Assembly (NCBI RefSeq): GCF_020882015.2
Contig: NZ_CP086555.2
Coordinates: 620,001 to 684,000, forward strand
Origin: Candidatus Borrelia undatumii
GTDB lineage: Bacteria; Spirochaetota; Spirochaetia; Borreliales; Borreliaceae
Length of the DNA stretch: 64,000 nt
Direction of reading: 5' to 3'
Made by a program: the position numbers and the translations under genes. Below are positions 47,716 to 57,661 of this stretch, in pieces. Below the pieces are notes generated by a model. The model was not told where the DNA came from and made no database searches. It saw nothing but the letters and a program-made list of their open reading frames with translations. The first letter of the stretch is position 1. Each line of letters begins with the position of its first letter.

Positions 47716-50700
47716 TCAATTTGTAACTATTTGTTCTAGATCCAATTCTTTAAAGTTTGGTAGGGCTGTGTAGATTCCATTCTGAGCGCCAGATTGATTT
47801 TTTGTTCCTTTCCTAAAAGCCCTTGTAAAAAGGTAGATTATTCCTCCAAAGCTTTTATTGTACTTGTCCATGTTTTTAAAGAGTATTTTTTTTATTCCTA
47901 GTGCATAAATTTTGTATTGTAAGTCATAGCGTTCTTGTTTCATTATTTTTTTTAAGTTTTCTGGGCTATAGTCTTGTATGCTTTGTCCAAGATAATTTGT
48001 TTTGTAATCTAGAATGTATACCTTATTGTCAATTTTAAATGTAAGATCGATTATACCCTTGACGTATCCGTCTTTTAAACTTACATTGGGTTCTTTACAA
48101 TTCAAAAGAAGATTCCTTTCTCCGCTAGTTTTTCTATCTATTTTAATTAAAAATTCCATTTCCTTTTGTAATTCTTGGACATCGCATAATCTTGCGTTAA
48201 TAAATTCAATTTTTATATTTAGTATATTGTAAATCATCTGTGCAAGTGCTTCTTGTATCTCAGACGTGTTTAGATTTGAGTTAAAATATCTTATTTTTTT
48301 TTGTATAAGATTGATGTTCATTTCTTGAAAATTTTCAAAAGTACCTTTTGCATAGCTAAAATTTATATCTTCCATAATAGAGTGCAAAATATTTCCGATA
48401 TCTTTACCTCTTGGAAGTGTTTCTTTGCCAGAGTCATCATCATCATAATCTGCCTCATTTCTTATTTCTTCATTTGTACGGTATATAGACTTATGAATTG
48501 CTGCAAGGCTCGTATAGCTGTGTGTATATTCTTTTTTGAATAGATTTTTATTTATTGGTGATGGGGGTACTAGAGTCACATTTGCGTTGGGATCTGTATC
48601 CCATTCATTGAATTGATGGGTTTGTAGTAAGTTGTATACATTGAAATCTAAATTTATACCCAGGATTGTTTTTATTTCTGCTAACGCAAGCATTATTTTT
48701 GTTATTTTCCCTTTATTGATAATAAAGAGAGCAAATCGAGCTCTTGTTGCTCCTACATAAAAAAGGTTTTTCTCTTCGTTTAAGAATTTAAGTGTAGCAA
48801 ATTCTTGATTTTCTTTTAATTTTAGAAAGTCATATTCTATTTTGTCTTCCGAACAAAATTTATAAAATGGCTCAGATGGTTTGAGTAAGGTTTTATTTTT
48901 GTTATCTTGAAGATCCCCTATTAAGAAGACGATATTAAAGCCTAGTCCTTTTGATTTGTGGATTGTGAGTATTTCTATTGATTTGCTGTCTTTACCATTT
49001 CTATTATCTTCATCTTCTTCAAAATCTTTGTTGATTATGAGATTCTCTAGGGTAGATATTACCGATGCTACATCCTTTTCTTGGTAGTAAATTTTGGAAA
49101 TAAGGTCTAGGCTTGCCTCATGATTATTAAGTTCTTCAAATTTTTTCTCATTTATTAGCGTTTCTCTATAGCTCTTTTTTGTGATTGCAAATTCAGTAAA
49201 AGTTGGATTATTAAAGTTTTTTGCCAGTTTTATCCAAAAATCTTTGTTTGATATAATCATATCTATTGCTTTCGTTAGTGTTATTTCTTTATTTTCAAGT
49301 AAATATATGATGTCGCTAATGGATTCTTCTATGTAGTGCATCTCATTTTTTTCCATGAAACTTATATGCGATTCCCATGGAAGATTTATTATTTGGCTTG
49401 TTAATATATAGTTTAAGGTTTTAAATTCTTGATTTCTGTCTAGACATTTTACTAAATAAAATATTTCGTTAAATTCTTTCGTTTTAAAGAATGATTTTTC
49501 AATTTTGTTTGTTTTGATATCTTGGCGTTTAAGAGCCTCATCTATTAAATTTATTTCTTTTGATGTTCTGCAGAGTATTGCAATATCGGATTCTTTAATT
49601 TTTCTAGGTTTGTCATTTTCGTATATTTTGCCATTTGTTAGTAAATATTTAATTGTAAGTGCTGTTTTTTGTATAATATTTTTGTTCTCTTCATCCTCTA
49701 TTATGTTTATTCCCTCTATTTCTTTATCATTTATAAAAATGATATTGCTGTCATTTTTGGGCTCTGTTTTTGAGCTACTAAATTCAATCTGTTCGATTTT
49801 TGATGTCCAAGTCTTGCTATAGATGTTGCTAAAGATAACATTTAAAGGTTTAACTAATTTTTTATTTGATCTATAGTTTGTCCCTAAAGTTATCCTTGCA
49901 TCATCCTTTATTTTATGACTCATTCCCTGGTTATAAAATGAGACATCGGCATTTCTGAATGCATAAATTATTTGTTTGGGGTCGGCTATAAACACTAACT
50001 TTATGCCACAGGAGTTCAGAATTTCAAATATTTCCATTTGTACAAGGTCTAAATCTTGTGCTTCATCAATTAGTATTATTTTATATCTACTTTTTATTGA
50101 ATTTAATAGGTTTCCGTCGTGAGATTTCAGGTGTTTTCTAAAGTTTAATACCACGTGCCTTTGGTCTATTGTATTTGTTGCATTAATAAAGTTTTCAATC
50201 TCTTTTTCTATGTATTTAAGAATTTTATGTTCTACACTTAATTTGATATATTTTCTAAGGTTGCTTTTTTTGTCAGAGGTTATGTCCCTGTCTGTGCTTG
50301 TCTTGCGGCTGAGCTCTATTAAAGAGTTTTTAATCCGTATTTCCTTATCCGAAAGGATAGTGTTTTTGTTAATATTAGATGTTATTATTTTGCGTAAGAA
50401 TTGATTGCTTATAAGTATTTCTGTTATCTTTACTATGTCCTCTTCATGTCTGTATTTGATTTCTGAGATTTTAGTTCCTTGATTATGTTTGTTAATGAAG
50501 GTTCTTTTTTCTTCCATATTCATAGTGTCTAGTGTTTTTATTATTAGGTTGTATTCGTGAATTAGTCTGTCTTTATTGGTAATTATTTTTTGAAAAATGG
50601 TTTGTTTTTTTATCCAATCTCCAAGCTCTTCTGTCTTGTCTCTTTTATAAGCGTTTCTTATGTTTCTAAGCATCTCTTCTGTGTTTCCGAAATTGGATTT

Positions 50701-51162
50701 AAAGATATCAAATTCATAATTATTTATTTTTAATTCTTTTTTAAGTACTTCTGTTTTTCTTAAAAGTTCATAGACTATTTCGTCTATTTCTGATGTGAAA
50801 TTTTCTTTTACCCTGTGTTGAGAGAAATTTTCTGTTTCAATTTGAAAATTATTCAGGGAATATAGTGCAAATTTATGTATAGTTGATATGAAAATTTTAT
50901 TTGATTGTGCGTAAATTTCTTTTAGTGATTTGTCTGTTTTTGAATTATTGTATGTATTCTCAATTGATTTTAATATTCTGACATTCATTTCTTCTGTTGC
51001 TTTTTTTGTGAACGTCAGTGCCAATACCTCTCCTGGGGAGTATATTTTGTTTATGAGTAGGCCTGTAATGGTCTGCTCTAGCGCATATGTCTTCCCAGTA
51101 CCTGCTGATGCCTCAATTAGTATTTTTCCATTGCGTTCAATTTTGTCTATTATTTCTTGCAT
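47716..51162 (-). CDS. recB: Exodeoxyribonuclease V beta subunit RecB
   Basis: The 3'-5' helicase and nuclease of RecBCD, acting at double-strand ends. 1148 residues. Walker A is EASAGTGKTYALEQ at 18-31, Walker B IILIDEAQDLD near 380, and motif VI YVGATRARFAL near 800. The C-terminal nuclease has GIIDLTF and the active-site DYK in ILDYKTNYLG near 1050. The stop of recC lies 5 bases before its start, so the subunits are made from one mRNA. Confidence 0.95.
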   Translation of the reverse strand: MQEIIDKIERNGKILIEASAGTGKTYALEQTITGLLINKIYSPGEVLALTFTKKATEEMNVRILKSIENTYNNSKTDKSLKEIYAQSNKIFISTIHKFALYSLNNFQIETENFSQHRVKENFTSEIDEIVYELLRKTEVLKKELKINNYEFDIFKSNFGNTEEMLRNIRNAYKRDKTEELGDWIKKQTIFQKIITNKDRLIHEYNLIIKTLDTMNMEEKRTFINKHNQGTKISEIKYRHEEDIVKITEILISNQFLRKIITSNINKNTILSDKEIRIKNSLIELSRKTSTDRDITSDKKSNLRKYIKLSVEHKILKYIEKEIENFINATNTIDQRHVVLNFRKHLKSHDGNLLNSIKSRYKIILIDEAQDLDLVQMEIFEILNSCGIKLVFIADPKQIIYAFRNADVSFYNQGMSHKIKDDARITLGTNYRSNKKLVKPLNVIFSNIYSKTWTSKIEQIEFSSSKTEPKNDSNIIFINDKEIEGINIIEDEENKNIIQKTALTIKYLLTNGKIYENDKPRKIKESDIAILCRTSKEINLIDEALKRQDIKTNKIEKSFFKTKEFNEIFYLVKCLDRNQEFKTLNYILTSQIINLPWESHISFMEKNEMHYIEESISDIIYLLENKEITLTKAIDMIISNKDFWIKLAKNFNNPTFTEFAITKKSYRETLINEKKFEELNNHEASLDLISKIYYQEKDVASVISTLENLIINKDFEEDEDNRNGKDSKSIEILTIHKSKGLGFNIVFLIGDLQDNKNKTLLKPSEPFYKFCSEDKIEYDFLKLKENQEFATLKFLNEEKNLFYVGATRARFALFIINKGKITKIMLALAEIKTILGINLDFNVYNLLQTHQFNEWDTDPNANVTLVPPSPINKNLFKKEYTHSYTSLAAIHKSIYRTNEEIRNEADYDDDDSGKETLPRGKDIGNILHSIMEDINFSYAKGTFENFQEMNINLIQKKIRYFNSNLNTSEIQEALAQMIYNILNIKIEFINARLCDVQELQKEMEFLIKIDRKTSGERNLLLNCKEPNVSLKDGYVKGIIDLTFKIDNKVYILDYKTNYLGQSIQDYSPENLKKIMKQERYDLQYKIYALGIKKILFKNMDKYNKSFGGIIYLFTRAFRKGTKNQSGAQNGIYTALPNFKELDLEQIVTN

Positions 51163-51167
51163 AAAAA

Positions 51168-54100
51168 TTAGCTTTGCATTTTAACAAATTTATTATAAAA
51201 GTCTTTTAGTAGCTTTTCTAGACCTTCGTCTATTTCTAGCTCATTGGTGTCGTTAAATCTATTGTAGTAAGGACACCATGTGATGTCTTTTTGTGTAAGA
51301 AAATACTCCATATTTTTTGTGGTGGCAATGCTTTTTTGAGGGCATTTTATTTGTGCTTTTAGTGCGGTAGAAAATTCGTTGATGTCTTTTATTTTGGTTA
51401 AGCTTTTACTTATTAAGTCTTTGTAAATGGGGGTGGGGTAGCTTGAAATATACGCGATTTGTTTTAGTAGATTTTCAAGCCCTAAAGGGTTTATCTCTGT
51501 GTCCTCATAGGCATTTTCAAATGATAATTGAGCAGTTTCATAAGAGATTTTTATTTCCTGAATTGAGTGCATGTTCTCGACTTCGCTCTTTAAAATTAAT
51601 CCCATTATGTATAGATCTATTTTCCTAGTGATAGTGTTTGTGCTATATTCTTTTTTTTCTAAATGGAAGTAATAATACCTATTATCGATTTTGTATATGT
51701 TTTCAAGTTTTCCATTTAATTTAAATTCTAGTGTTTCATCTTCAAAGTTAATAGGTATTATTTTATTTAATTTGATATCGGCGTTTTTCATTTTGGAAAA
51801 TTCTTTAAAATTTATTTCAATGTTATTTTTTATTTCATTAAATTTTGACATGAATTCTTCCTTAATCATCTCTTTTTTGAAATTAAGGGGAACCATTCCC
51901 CTCTGAATTTTGTGCTCAATTATTCTATCTATTCTTTCAATTATTTGATGTTCACTAATTTCATCTTTTATATACTTGTGTATTGGAAAGAAATTATTCA
52001 TCAGATTATAGTTAAAGTTAATAACATCTATAATCTGTTCTTCTTGTTTTTCCTTTATTTCATTAATGTGACTTATGTCTTTAATATATATATTTAATGT
52101 TTTTTCATAAAAGTGCTTGTACGGATTGGTGATGGCTTTATTGATATCTTTTATTTCTAATGGGATTGGTCCTCTCAATTTTATTCTTTTTTGTGTAAAC
52201 TTTTTATGGTTGCCATTTTTTAGTGATTCTGCAATGTTGAAGGCATTTGTGTCATAACTTATTAGGTGATTAGCTTTTCGCTCTTTAAAATATTCAAAAT
52301 CATAGTTTTCTATTGGGTGTGTTTCAATTTCTATCTCTTGTCCCATATCTTTTATGTAATTTATTAACTTGTGTATTACTTTGGGTCTGTTAATGTCAGT
52401 ATTTAAAGATTTGCCTAGTGAATAATAAAGATAAAATTTATTTGATGCTGCAAAGATTATATTAATTAAGTTTGAGATCTTTTTTTGCTCTACATTGGCA
52501 TAATCATAATATTCATTTAATAAATTCATGTTATCGAAGGAGATGTTTGAGTTTAATTTGTCAGCTCCCAGAAAGTGGATTTCAGATTTTTGTAAATACT
52601 CAATTCTATCAGAGCTTGCAACAAGTATTCCTATGTTTTGGTTCATTAATTGAGATGATTGTTGTTCTAAACTTTCTTCAAACATTATTTTAAAAAGTGC
52701 AAATTCGACTTTTGTATCTTTTACTTTTTTCATGTAGTCTTTGTGAAGATTCTCATTAAAATCTCTTGAAAAATTTTTGAGATATTGCACTCTTGTTTTT
52801 ATATACTCGTCAATTTTGTCATCGTCTTCAAGTTTAATGTATTTATTTATAAACATTTCTATTATTTCTGCCCATTCATATATTGTGTATTCTCTTCCTT
52901 TAAAGTAAATTATATCTTCATACAAACTTTTTATTATGGTTGTCAGTTGTATTATTGAGTCTGGATCCTGAAAGCTTATGTTTTCTTGAAAGGTTTCGTT
53001 TTCATATTTTTCATCAAAAATTTCAGACGTTAGGAATCTGTTAAACCCGTCTTCCCATGAGTTTAAAAAGTTTTTGTCGTATGATAGGTTTTCTTTGTGA
53101 GTATCATTCATTCCAAAGTTAATATTCATAATGTCGCTAAATGTTATTAGATTTTGCAATTCATTCATTGAGATATTGAATTTATTCATGACCCTAGTAT
53201 TACTTAAAAAGTCTATTATTTCTTTTCTATTAAAGTTGCTAATATTACCCCTGTTTGAGGTGAACAGCTCCATTAATTTTTTTAAGGCAATTACGCTTTT
53301 ATTTTTTGAAATGTCTTTGGAATCTAGTACATCAAAATCAAGATCGTGTTTGTTTAAAAATTCTTCTATGTATGGTAGGTATACATCTATTTCATTTGGA
53401 AGACAGGTTATTATAATGTCACTTAGTTTTAAATTACTATTTTGTGTTGAGTGTAAAATATTGTTTACTAGGATTTCTACTTCTCGCTTTTGTATTGTTG
53501 ATTCTATTATTTTAAAACTGTTATCTAGGCTTAATGGAGAGGTCTTTGCTATTATGCTGTTTTTAAAGCTTGCTAGAAAATTTTTTTCTCTAAATAATTT
53601 AGTGTCAATTTCCTCCTCTGTTTGTATTCCTAAATCGTGGTTCTCTATTTTTATTGGAAGAAGCTCTTCTATTAAGATAGATTTGTATTGAGTAATGTCT
53701 TCTAAAACCAGTTCATGCACATCCAGTTTGAAAATTTTTTGCAAATAGTACAGTATTTTTTTGTCAACTTCTCTTGTTTTTCCAATAATGATTAGTCTTT
53801 TCGTTTCAATACTTTCGGGATTATCTTTTATTTCATTTTCTATCTGTTTATGTAGGTCGAGGATATTGACTCGGTTCTTAAATAGTTTTTTAAACATCTC
53901 CTTTTGCATTGATTCGTATCGAGAGTTGATTTTGCCTTGAAATAGGACTCTATCCTGTTTCCAATTTTCAATAATTTTAAAAAATTTATCGTAATATTCG
54001 TGAAATAAGATTACTATTTTTGATGCGAAAATATATCTGTTTTTTGTCGATTTGAATTGTTTAATGCTTTTGATTTTGTTTTCTTTTAGTATGTTGTAGA

Positions 54101-54392
54101 GAATAAACTTTTCTGTTCCCGAATAAAGAAGTAATGTGTTGTTTTCTAGAAAGTATTTTATATTCTGGTTTTCTACTAAAAGGTCGTATATCACCTTCAT
54201 TATGTTTTTTTTTACATTGAGGTTGTATGAAACCCCATTTAGAGTTGCTAAATATTTTTTAATTGCATCTTCCAGAACATTGCTATTTAAAACCAGGATG
54301 GTTTCTTTTTTAAAGACACTATCGTCTTTAATCAATTCTTGGATTTTATTATAAATTGCACAAACCTTGTTCGTTTTATATATTTTATACAT
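51168..54392 (-). CDS. recC: Exodeoxyribonuclease V gamma subunit RecC
   Basis: The scaffold and Chi-scanning subunit of RecBCD. 1074 residues. It resembles RecC by size, gene order and an inactive helicase-like build without Walker motifs, with LRGPIPLEIKDINKAITNPYKHFY near 745 like the family's ITNPxK/FY block. The sequence is very rich in Lys, Ile and Asn, as is common for minus-strand genes here. It starts 8 bases after pncB, making pncB the promoter-proximal gene. Identification depends partly on context. Confidence 0.88.
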   Translation of the reverse strand: MYKIYKTNKVCAIYNKIQELIKDDSVFKKETILVLNSNVLEDAIKKYLATLNGVSYNLNVKKNIMKVIYDLLVENQNIKYFLENNTLLLYSGTEKFILYNILKENKIKSIKQFKSTKNRYIFASKIVILFHEYYDKFFKIIENWKQDRVLFQGKINSRYESMQKEMFKKLFKNRVNILDLHKQIENEIKDNPESIETKRLIIIGKTREVDKKILYYLQKIFKLDVHELVLEDITQYKSILIEELLPIKIENHDLGIQTEEEIDTKLFREKNFLASFKNSIIAKTSPLSLDNSFKIIESTIQKREVEILVNNILHSTQNSNLKLSDIIITCLPNEIDVYLPYIEEFLNKHDLDFDVLDSKDISKNKSVIALKKLMELFTSNRGNISNFNRKEIIDFLSNTRVMNKFNISMNELQNLITFSDIMNINFGMNDTHKENLSYDKNFLNSWEDGFNRFLTSEIFDEKYENETFQENISFQDPDSIIQLTTIIKSLYEDIIYFKGREYTIYEWAEIIEMFINKYIKLEDDDKIDEYIKTRVQYLKNFSRDFNENLHKDYMKKVKDTKVEFALFKIMFEESLEQQSSQLMNQNIGILVASSDRIEYLQKSEIHFLGADKLNSNISFDNMNLLNEYYDYANVEQKKISNLINIIFAASNKFYLYYSLGKSLNTDINRPKVIHKLINYIKDMGQEIEIETHPIENYDFEYFKERKANHLISYDTNAFNIAESLKNGNHKKFTQKRIKLRGPIPLEIKDINKAITNPYKHFYEKTLNIYIKDISHINEIKEKQEEQIIDVINFNYNLMNNFFPIHKYIKDEISEHQIIERIDRIIEHKIQRGMVPLNFKKEMIKEEFMSKFNEIKNNIEINFKEFSKMKNADIKLNKIIPINFEDETLEFKLNGKLENIYKIDNRYYYFHLEKKEYSTNTITRKIDLYIMGLILKSEVENMHSIQEIKISYETAQLSFENAYEDTEINPLGLENLLKQIAYISSYPTPIYKDLISKSLTKIKDINEFSTALKAQIKCPQKSIATTKNMEYFLTQKDITWCPYYNRFNDTNELEIDEGLEKLLKDFYNKFVKMQS

Positions 54393-54400
54393 AAATTAGT

Positions 54401-55846
54401 TTACACAATTTTGCTTTCCTTAATTAGTTTGTTCCTTAAGCTTCTTAAGTTTTCTGTGATGCTTACTTTGTATATGTGAGGGTTTATTATTCTCTTGTAT
54501 GTGTGATCAATCTTTTTAAGATCACTTTGAACTCTGTACCTTAGTTTTTCCAAGCTTCTATCTGAAGCTTGATCAATTTTGTTGGTTTCAAAGGTGGTGT
54601 CCATTAAAAACTCGAAAGTCTCATAGGACGCTATTGTTTTAAATACGTTTTCTTGTAAAGGATGGTAAATTGTGAATTTTTTTCTTGAATTTAATATTTT
54701 CTTTACCTCCTCTTCTTCTTCCTTTAAAAAGATGAGGTCAAAAATCATTTGCTCGTCAGAGTACACTCTAACAATTCTTTTATGAGAGGGTAGGGTTGAT
54801 TTTTCGATATTATTTGATATTTTCATTTTAGGAATAAATTCGCCATTTTTTTTAATTGATATCATTTTATATACTCCTGAAAGATTAGGGTCTCCTTTTG
54901 CAGTAACTAAATGTGTGCCCACTCCCCAATAATCAATGGGAGCATTAATTGAGTTTAGGTAAATAATAATATCTTCGTCGAGTTCGTTAGATACAATTAT
55001 TTTGACCTCAAATAGTCCATTCCTATTAAGCTCTTTCCTTACTTCCTTACTTAAGTATTCAAGATCTCCGCTGTCAATTCTGACAGAAAAATTTTGATTT
55101 CCATTTGTTTTCAGTGATTTAAAAACTTTGATTGCGTTCCTAAGTCCGCTATTAAGCGTGTCATAAGTGTCAATAAGTAGGCTTACATTATTTGGATATG
55201 TCTTTGCGTATTCCCAAAAAGCTTCTTCTTCGCTTTCAAAACTCATCACCCAGCTGTGAGCCATTGTGCCAGTAACAGGTATGTTGTATTTGTATCCTGC
55301 AAGTACATTGCTTGTAAAGTCAGCCCCTCCTATGTAGGCGGCTTTACTTGCCGAGAGAGCTCCATTAATCCCCTGAGCTCTTCTGAGGCCAAATTCAGCT
55401 ATAGTTTTAGCTCCTGCTTCCTTGATTCTTGCCGTCTTGGTGGCAATTAGACTTTCAAAATTTATTATGTTTAGTACCAATCCCTCTATGAGTAAAAGTT
55501 CGATGAGTTTTCCTTCAATAATTAATATGGGTTCAAAGGGGAAAACAATTCTTCCTTCTTCTATTGATGTTATTTTTATGTTTAGCTTGAGTGTTTTTAG
55601 GTATTTTAAAAATCCCCTATCAAAGTATTTCAGTGTTTCCAGGTACTCAATTTCTTCTTCTTCAAAATGAAGTTCTTTTAGAATGCTAACCAATGTTTGC
55701 ATCCCTGCCAAAATTATATAGCCGTTTTTAAAGGGAGTTTTCCTGAAAAACATTTCAAATTTTGTCTTCGGGTTGATATCTTTAACAAAATAGGCATTCA
55801 TCATTGAAAGTTCATAAAAGTCTGTAAACAAGGACATATTATCCAT
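54401..55846 (-). CDS. pncB: Nicotinate phosphoribosyltransferase
   Basis: Makes nicotinate mononucleotide from nicotinate and PRPP, the first step of NAD salvage. 481 residues. Typical blocks are FTDFYELSMMNAYF at 7-20, FGLRRAQG near 152, GGADFTSNVLAG near 173, the tunnel His in TGTMAHSWVMSF near 198, and FSVRIDSGDLEYLS near 256. Borrelia lack de novo NAD synthesis, so this gene is expected to matter. It leads the recCBD operon, an unusual metabolic partner. Confidence 0.94.
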   Translation of the reverse strand: MDNMSLFTDFYELSMMNAYFVKDINPKTKFEMFFRKTPFKNGYIILAGMQTLVSILKELHFEEEEIEYLETLKYFDRGFLKYLKTLKLNIKITSIEEGRIVFPFEPILIIEGKLIELLLIEGLVLNIINFESLIATKTARIKEAGAKTIAEFGLRRAQGINGALSASKAAYIGGADFTSNVLAGYKYNIPVTGTMAHSWVMSFESEEEAFWEYAKTYPNNVSLLIDTYDTLNSGLRNAIKVFKSLKTNGNQNFSVRIDSGDLEYLSKEVRKELNRNGLFEVKIIVSNELDEDIIIYLNSINAPIDYWGVGTHLVTAKGDPNLSGVYKMISIKKNGEFIPKMKISNNIEKSTLPSHKRIVRVYSDEQMIFDLIFLKEEEEEVKKILNSRKKFTIYHPLQENVFKTIASYETFEFLMDTTFETNKIDQASDRSLEKLRYRVQSDLKKIDHTYKRIINPHIYKVSITENLRSLRNKLIKESKIV

Positions 55847-56006
55847 TTACCACATTATACATTATTTCAATATTTGATTTCTAATCCAGAAATACTCTTT
55901 TTATGTGCTTAAAGTGAACTTAAAATAAGGGAAGCTGTTTTTATGAAAATTGCTCCATAGGTTTTGACTTAATGATAATAGTATAATTGTTCACTGGAGA
56001 TATTTT

Positions 56007-57446
56007 GTGATGCAAAAGAATGTATCTGGTTTCGATATTGTAATATTTGGGGTTACTGGAAATCTATCAAGAAGGAAGCTTATTCCTTCCCTTTTTAGTC
56101 TGTATAAAGATGGCTATATTAGCAATTTTAGGGTTATTGGATTTTCACGTAGGATTTTTAATGACGAAGAAGAGTTCAGACTTCATATTAAAGATGCTTT
56201 GTGGCAAGAAGAGGAACTGGCTTTAGTAGAAAATTTTTTAAGGTTTTTCGTTTATTTGTCAGGAGATTTTAAAGAAAAGGAAGCCTACGTTAGACTCTTT
56301 AATCTACTGGGCGAAACAGGAGAGAGATTATATTATCTCTCTACTGCTCCTGAGTTTTATGGGGCAATAATTGAAAATTTAAAGCCATATTCATCAACGG
56401 ATACTCTTTCACGTTCTAAGATCGTTCTTGAGAAGCCATTTGGCAGCAGTCTTGATACGGCTAGGTGTCTAAATGCGCTTCTTTACTCTGTTTTCAAAGA
56501 GGATCAAATCTATAGGATAGATCATTATTTGGGCAAGGAAGCGGTTCAAAATATTTTTACATTCAGATTTGGGAATTCTGTTTTTGAGAGTATTTGGAAT
56601 AATCGTTATGTAGATTTTGTTCAAATTACGGTTGCTGAGGAGATGGGTATTGATGGTAGGTTTGAGTATTATGACTCTGCTGGCGCCTTAAGAGATATGT
56701 TTCAAAATCATATTTTGCAACTTTTAAGTCTTGTTGCAATGGATTCACCTATCGGATTTAATTCGGACTTTATTCATGATGAAAAGGTCAAGGTTTTAAA
56801 GAGCTTGAAGAAATTCAATAAGGAGGAAATTGGAACTCATGTTATTAAAGGGCAATATGTAAGTTCTAGAGTACAGGGGTTTTTAAGAAAAGGATACAGA
56901 GAAGAAGCGAAATTTTTAGAGGCTTCAAATACCGAAACTTATTTGGCAATGAAGGTTTTTATTAATAATTGGCGTTGGTCTGGCACCCCATTCTATATAA
57001 GAACGGGAAAAGCACTTGCAAGGAAATTTTCGGAAATATATATTCAGTTTAAAAAGCCTGATTTTACTCTTTTTAACACCGCTTTGAACGATATGTCAAA
57101 TGCTTTGATTTTCAGAATTCAACCAAGAGATGGGATTGAGTTTAAGTTTAATACTAAGCGACCAGGATATAATTATGAGATTCAGAAAGCTAATATGGAA
57201 TTTTCTTATCATTCTTCATTTAGTAAATTTTTTGGAGAATCTTATGAGCGTTTACTCCTTGATGCTTTTTTAGGGGATAGGACTTTATACGCCCGTAATG
57301 ACGAGATTGATAGTTCTTGGGAATTTGTATCAGATATTCTTAATAAGTGGGGGGAGGTTAAGAATTGGGACTATTTTTATGGATCCGAGGGGCCACAAGA
57401 GGCAAATATGATTTTAGAGAAGGGTCATTTTTGGCGAAGTATGTAA
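56007..57446 (+). CDS. zwf: Glucose-6-phosphate 1-dehydrogenase
   Basis: First enzyme of the oxidative pentose-phosphate pathway, producing NADPH. 479 residues. The nucleotide-binding motif is FGVTGNLSRRKLIPSLF at 14-30 and the active-site block RIDHYLGKEAVQN near 168-180. GGAG is 7 bases before a GTG (56007) and 10 before the next-codon ATG (56010); either may be used. It is divergent from pncB and monocistronic by position. Confidence 0.95.
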   Translation: MMQKNVSGFDIVIFGVTGNLSRRKLIPSLFSLYKDGYISNFRVIGFSRRIFNDEEEFRLHIKDALWQEEELALVENFLRFFVYLSGDFKEKEAYVRLFNLLGETGERLYYLSTAPEFYGAIIENLKPYSSTDTLSRSKIVLEKPFGSSLDTARCLNALLYSVFKEDQIYRIDHYLGKEAVQNIFTFRFGNSVFESIWNNRYVDFVQITVAEEMGIDGRFEYYDSAGALRDMFQNHILQLLSLVAMDSPIGFNSDFIHDEKVKVLKSLKKFNKEEIGTHVIKGQYVSSRVQGFLRKGYREEAKFLEASNTETYLAMKVFINNWRWSGTPFYIRTGKALARKFSEIYIQFKKPDFTLFNTALNDMSNALIFRIQPRDGIEFKFNTKRPGYNYEIQKANMEFSYHSSFSKFFGESYERLLLDAFLGDRTLYARNDEIDSSWEFVSDILNKWGEVKNWDYFYGSEGPQEANMILEKGHFWRSM

Positions 57447-57661
57447 ACAGTAAATTTATGCGCCTATTAATTTAACAATGGAGACTAACTTAAGAAAACA
57501 TGGTTGTGGTTTTTTCTTTGTGTTGAACCAAGATTTGTTATTTCTTAATGGAATACCGAGATATTGGTTTATTTGTGGTAGACTTACAGCAATATGCCTA
57601 TTGGGGGGCATAATTGGTTAGTGTCTTTTAGCTTGCTCTTTTGTGTTTGGGGATGTTTTGT

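Noticed and set aside
53131-53691. 186-codon open frame on the plus strand, antisense to recC
   Set aside because: A Leu/Ser/Phe-rich mirror of a Lys/Asn/Ile-rich gene; no start signal and no motif.
55964-55987. TTGACT and TATAAT upstream of zwf as a promoter
   Set aside because: The boxes are only 12 bases apart, too short for a sigma-70 promoter; the TATAAT alone may still be used.
57580-57620. Possible sodium riboswitch before nhaC (ATGCC...GGCAT hairpin)
   Set aside because: Only a short hairpin is present; none of the conserved bases of known sodium-responsive RNAs could be recognised.
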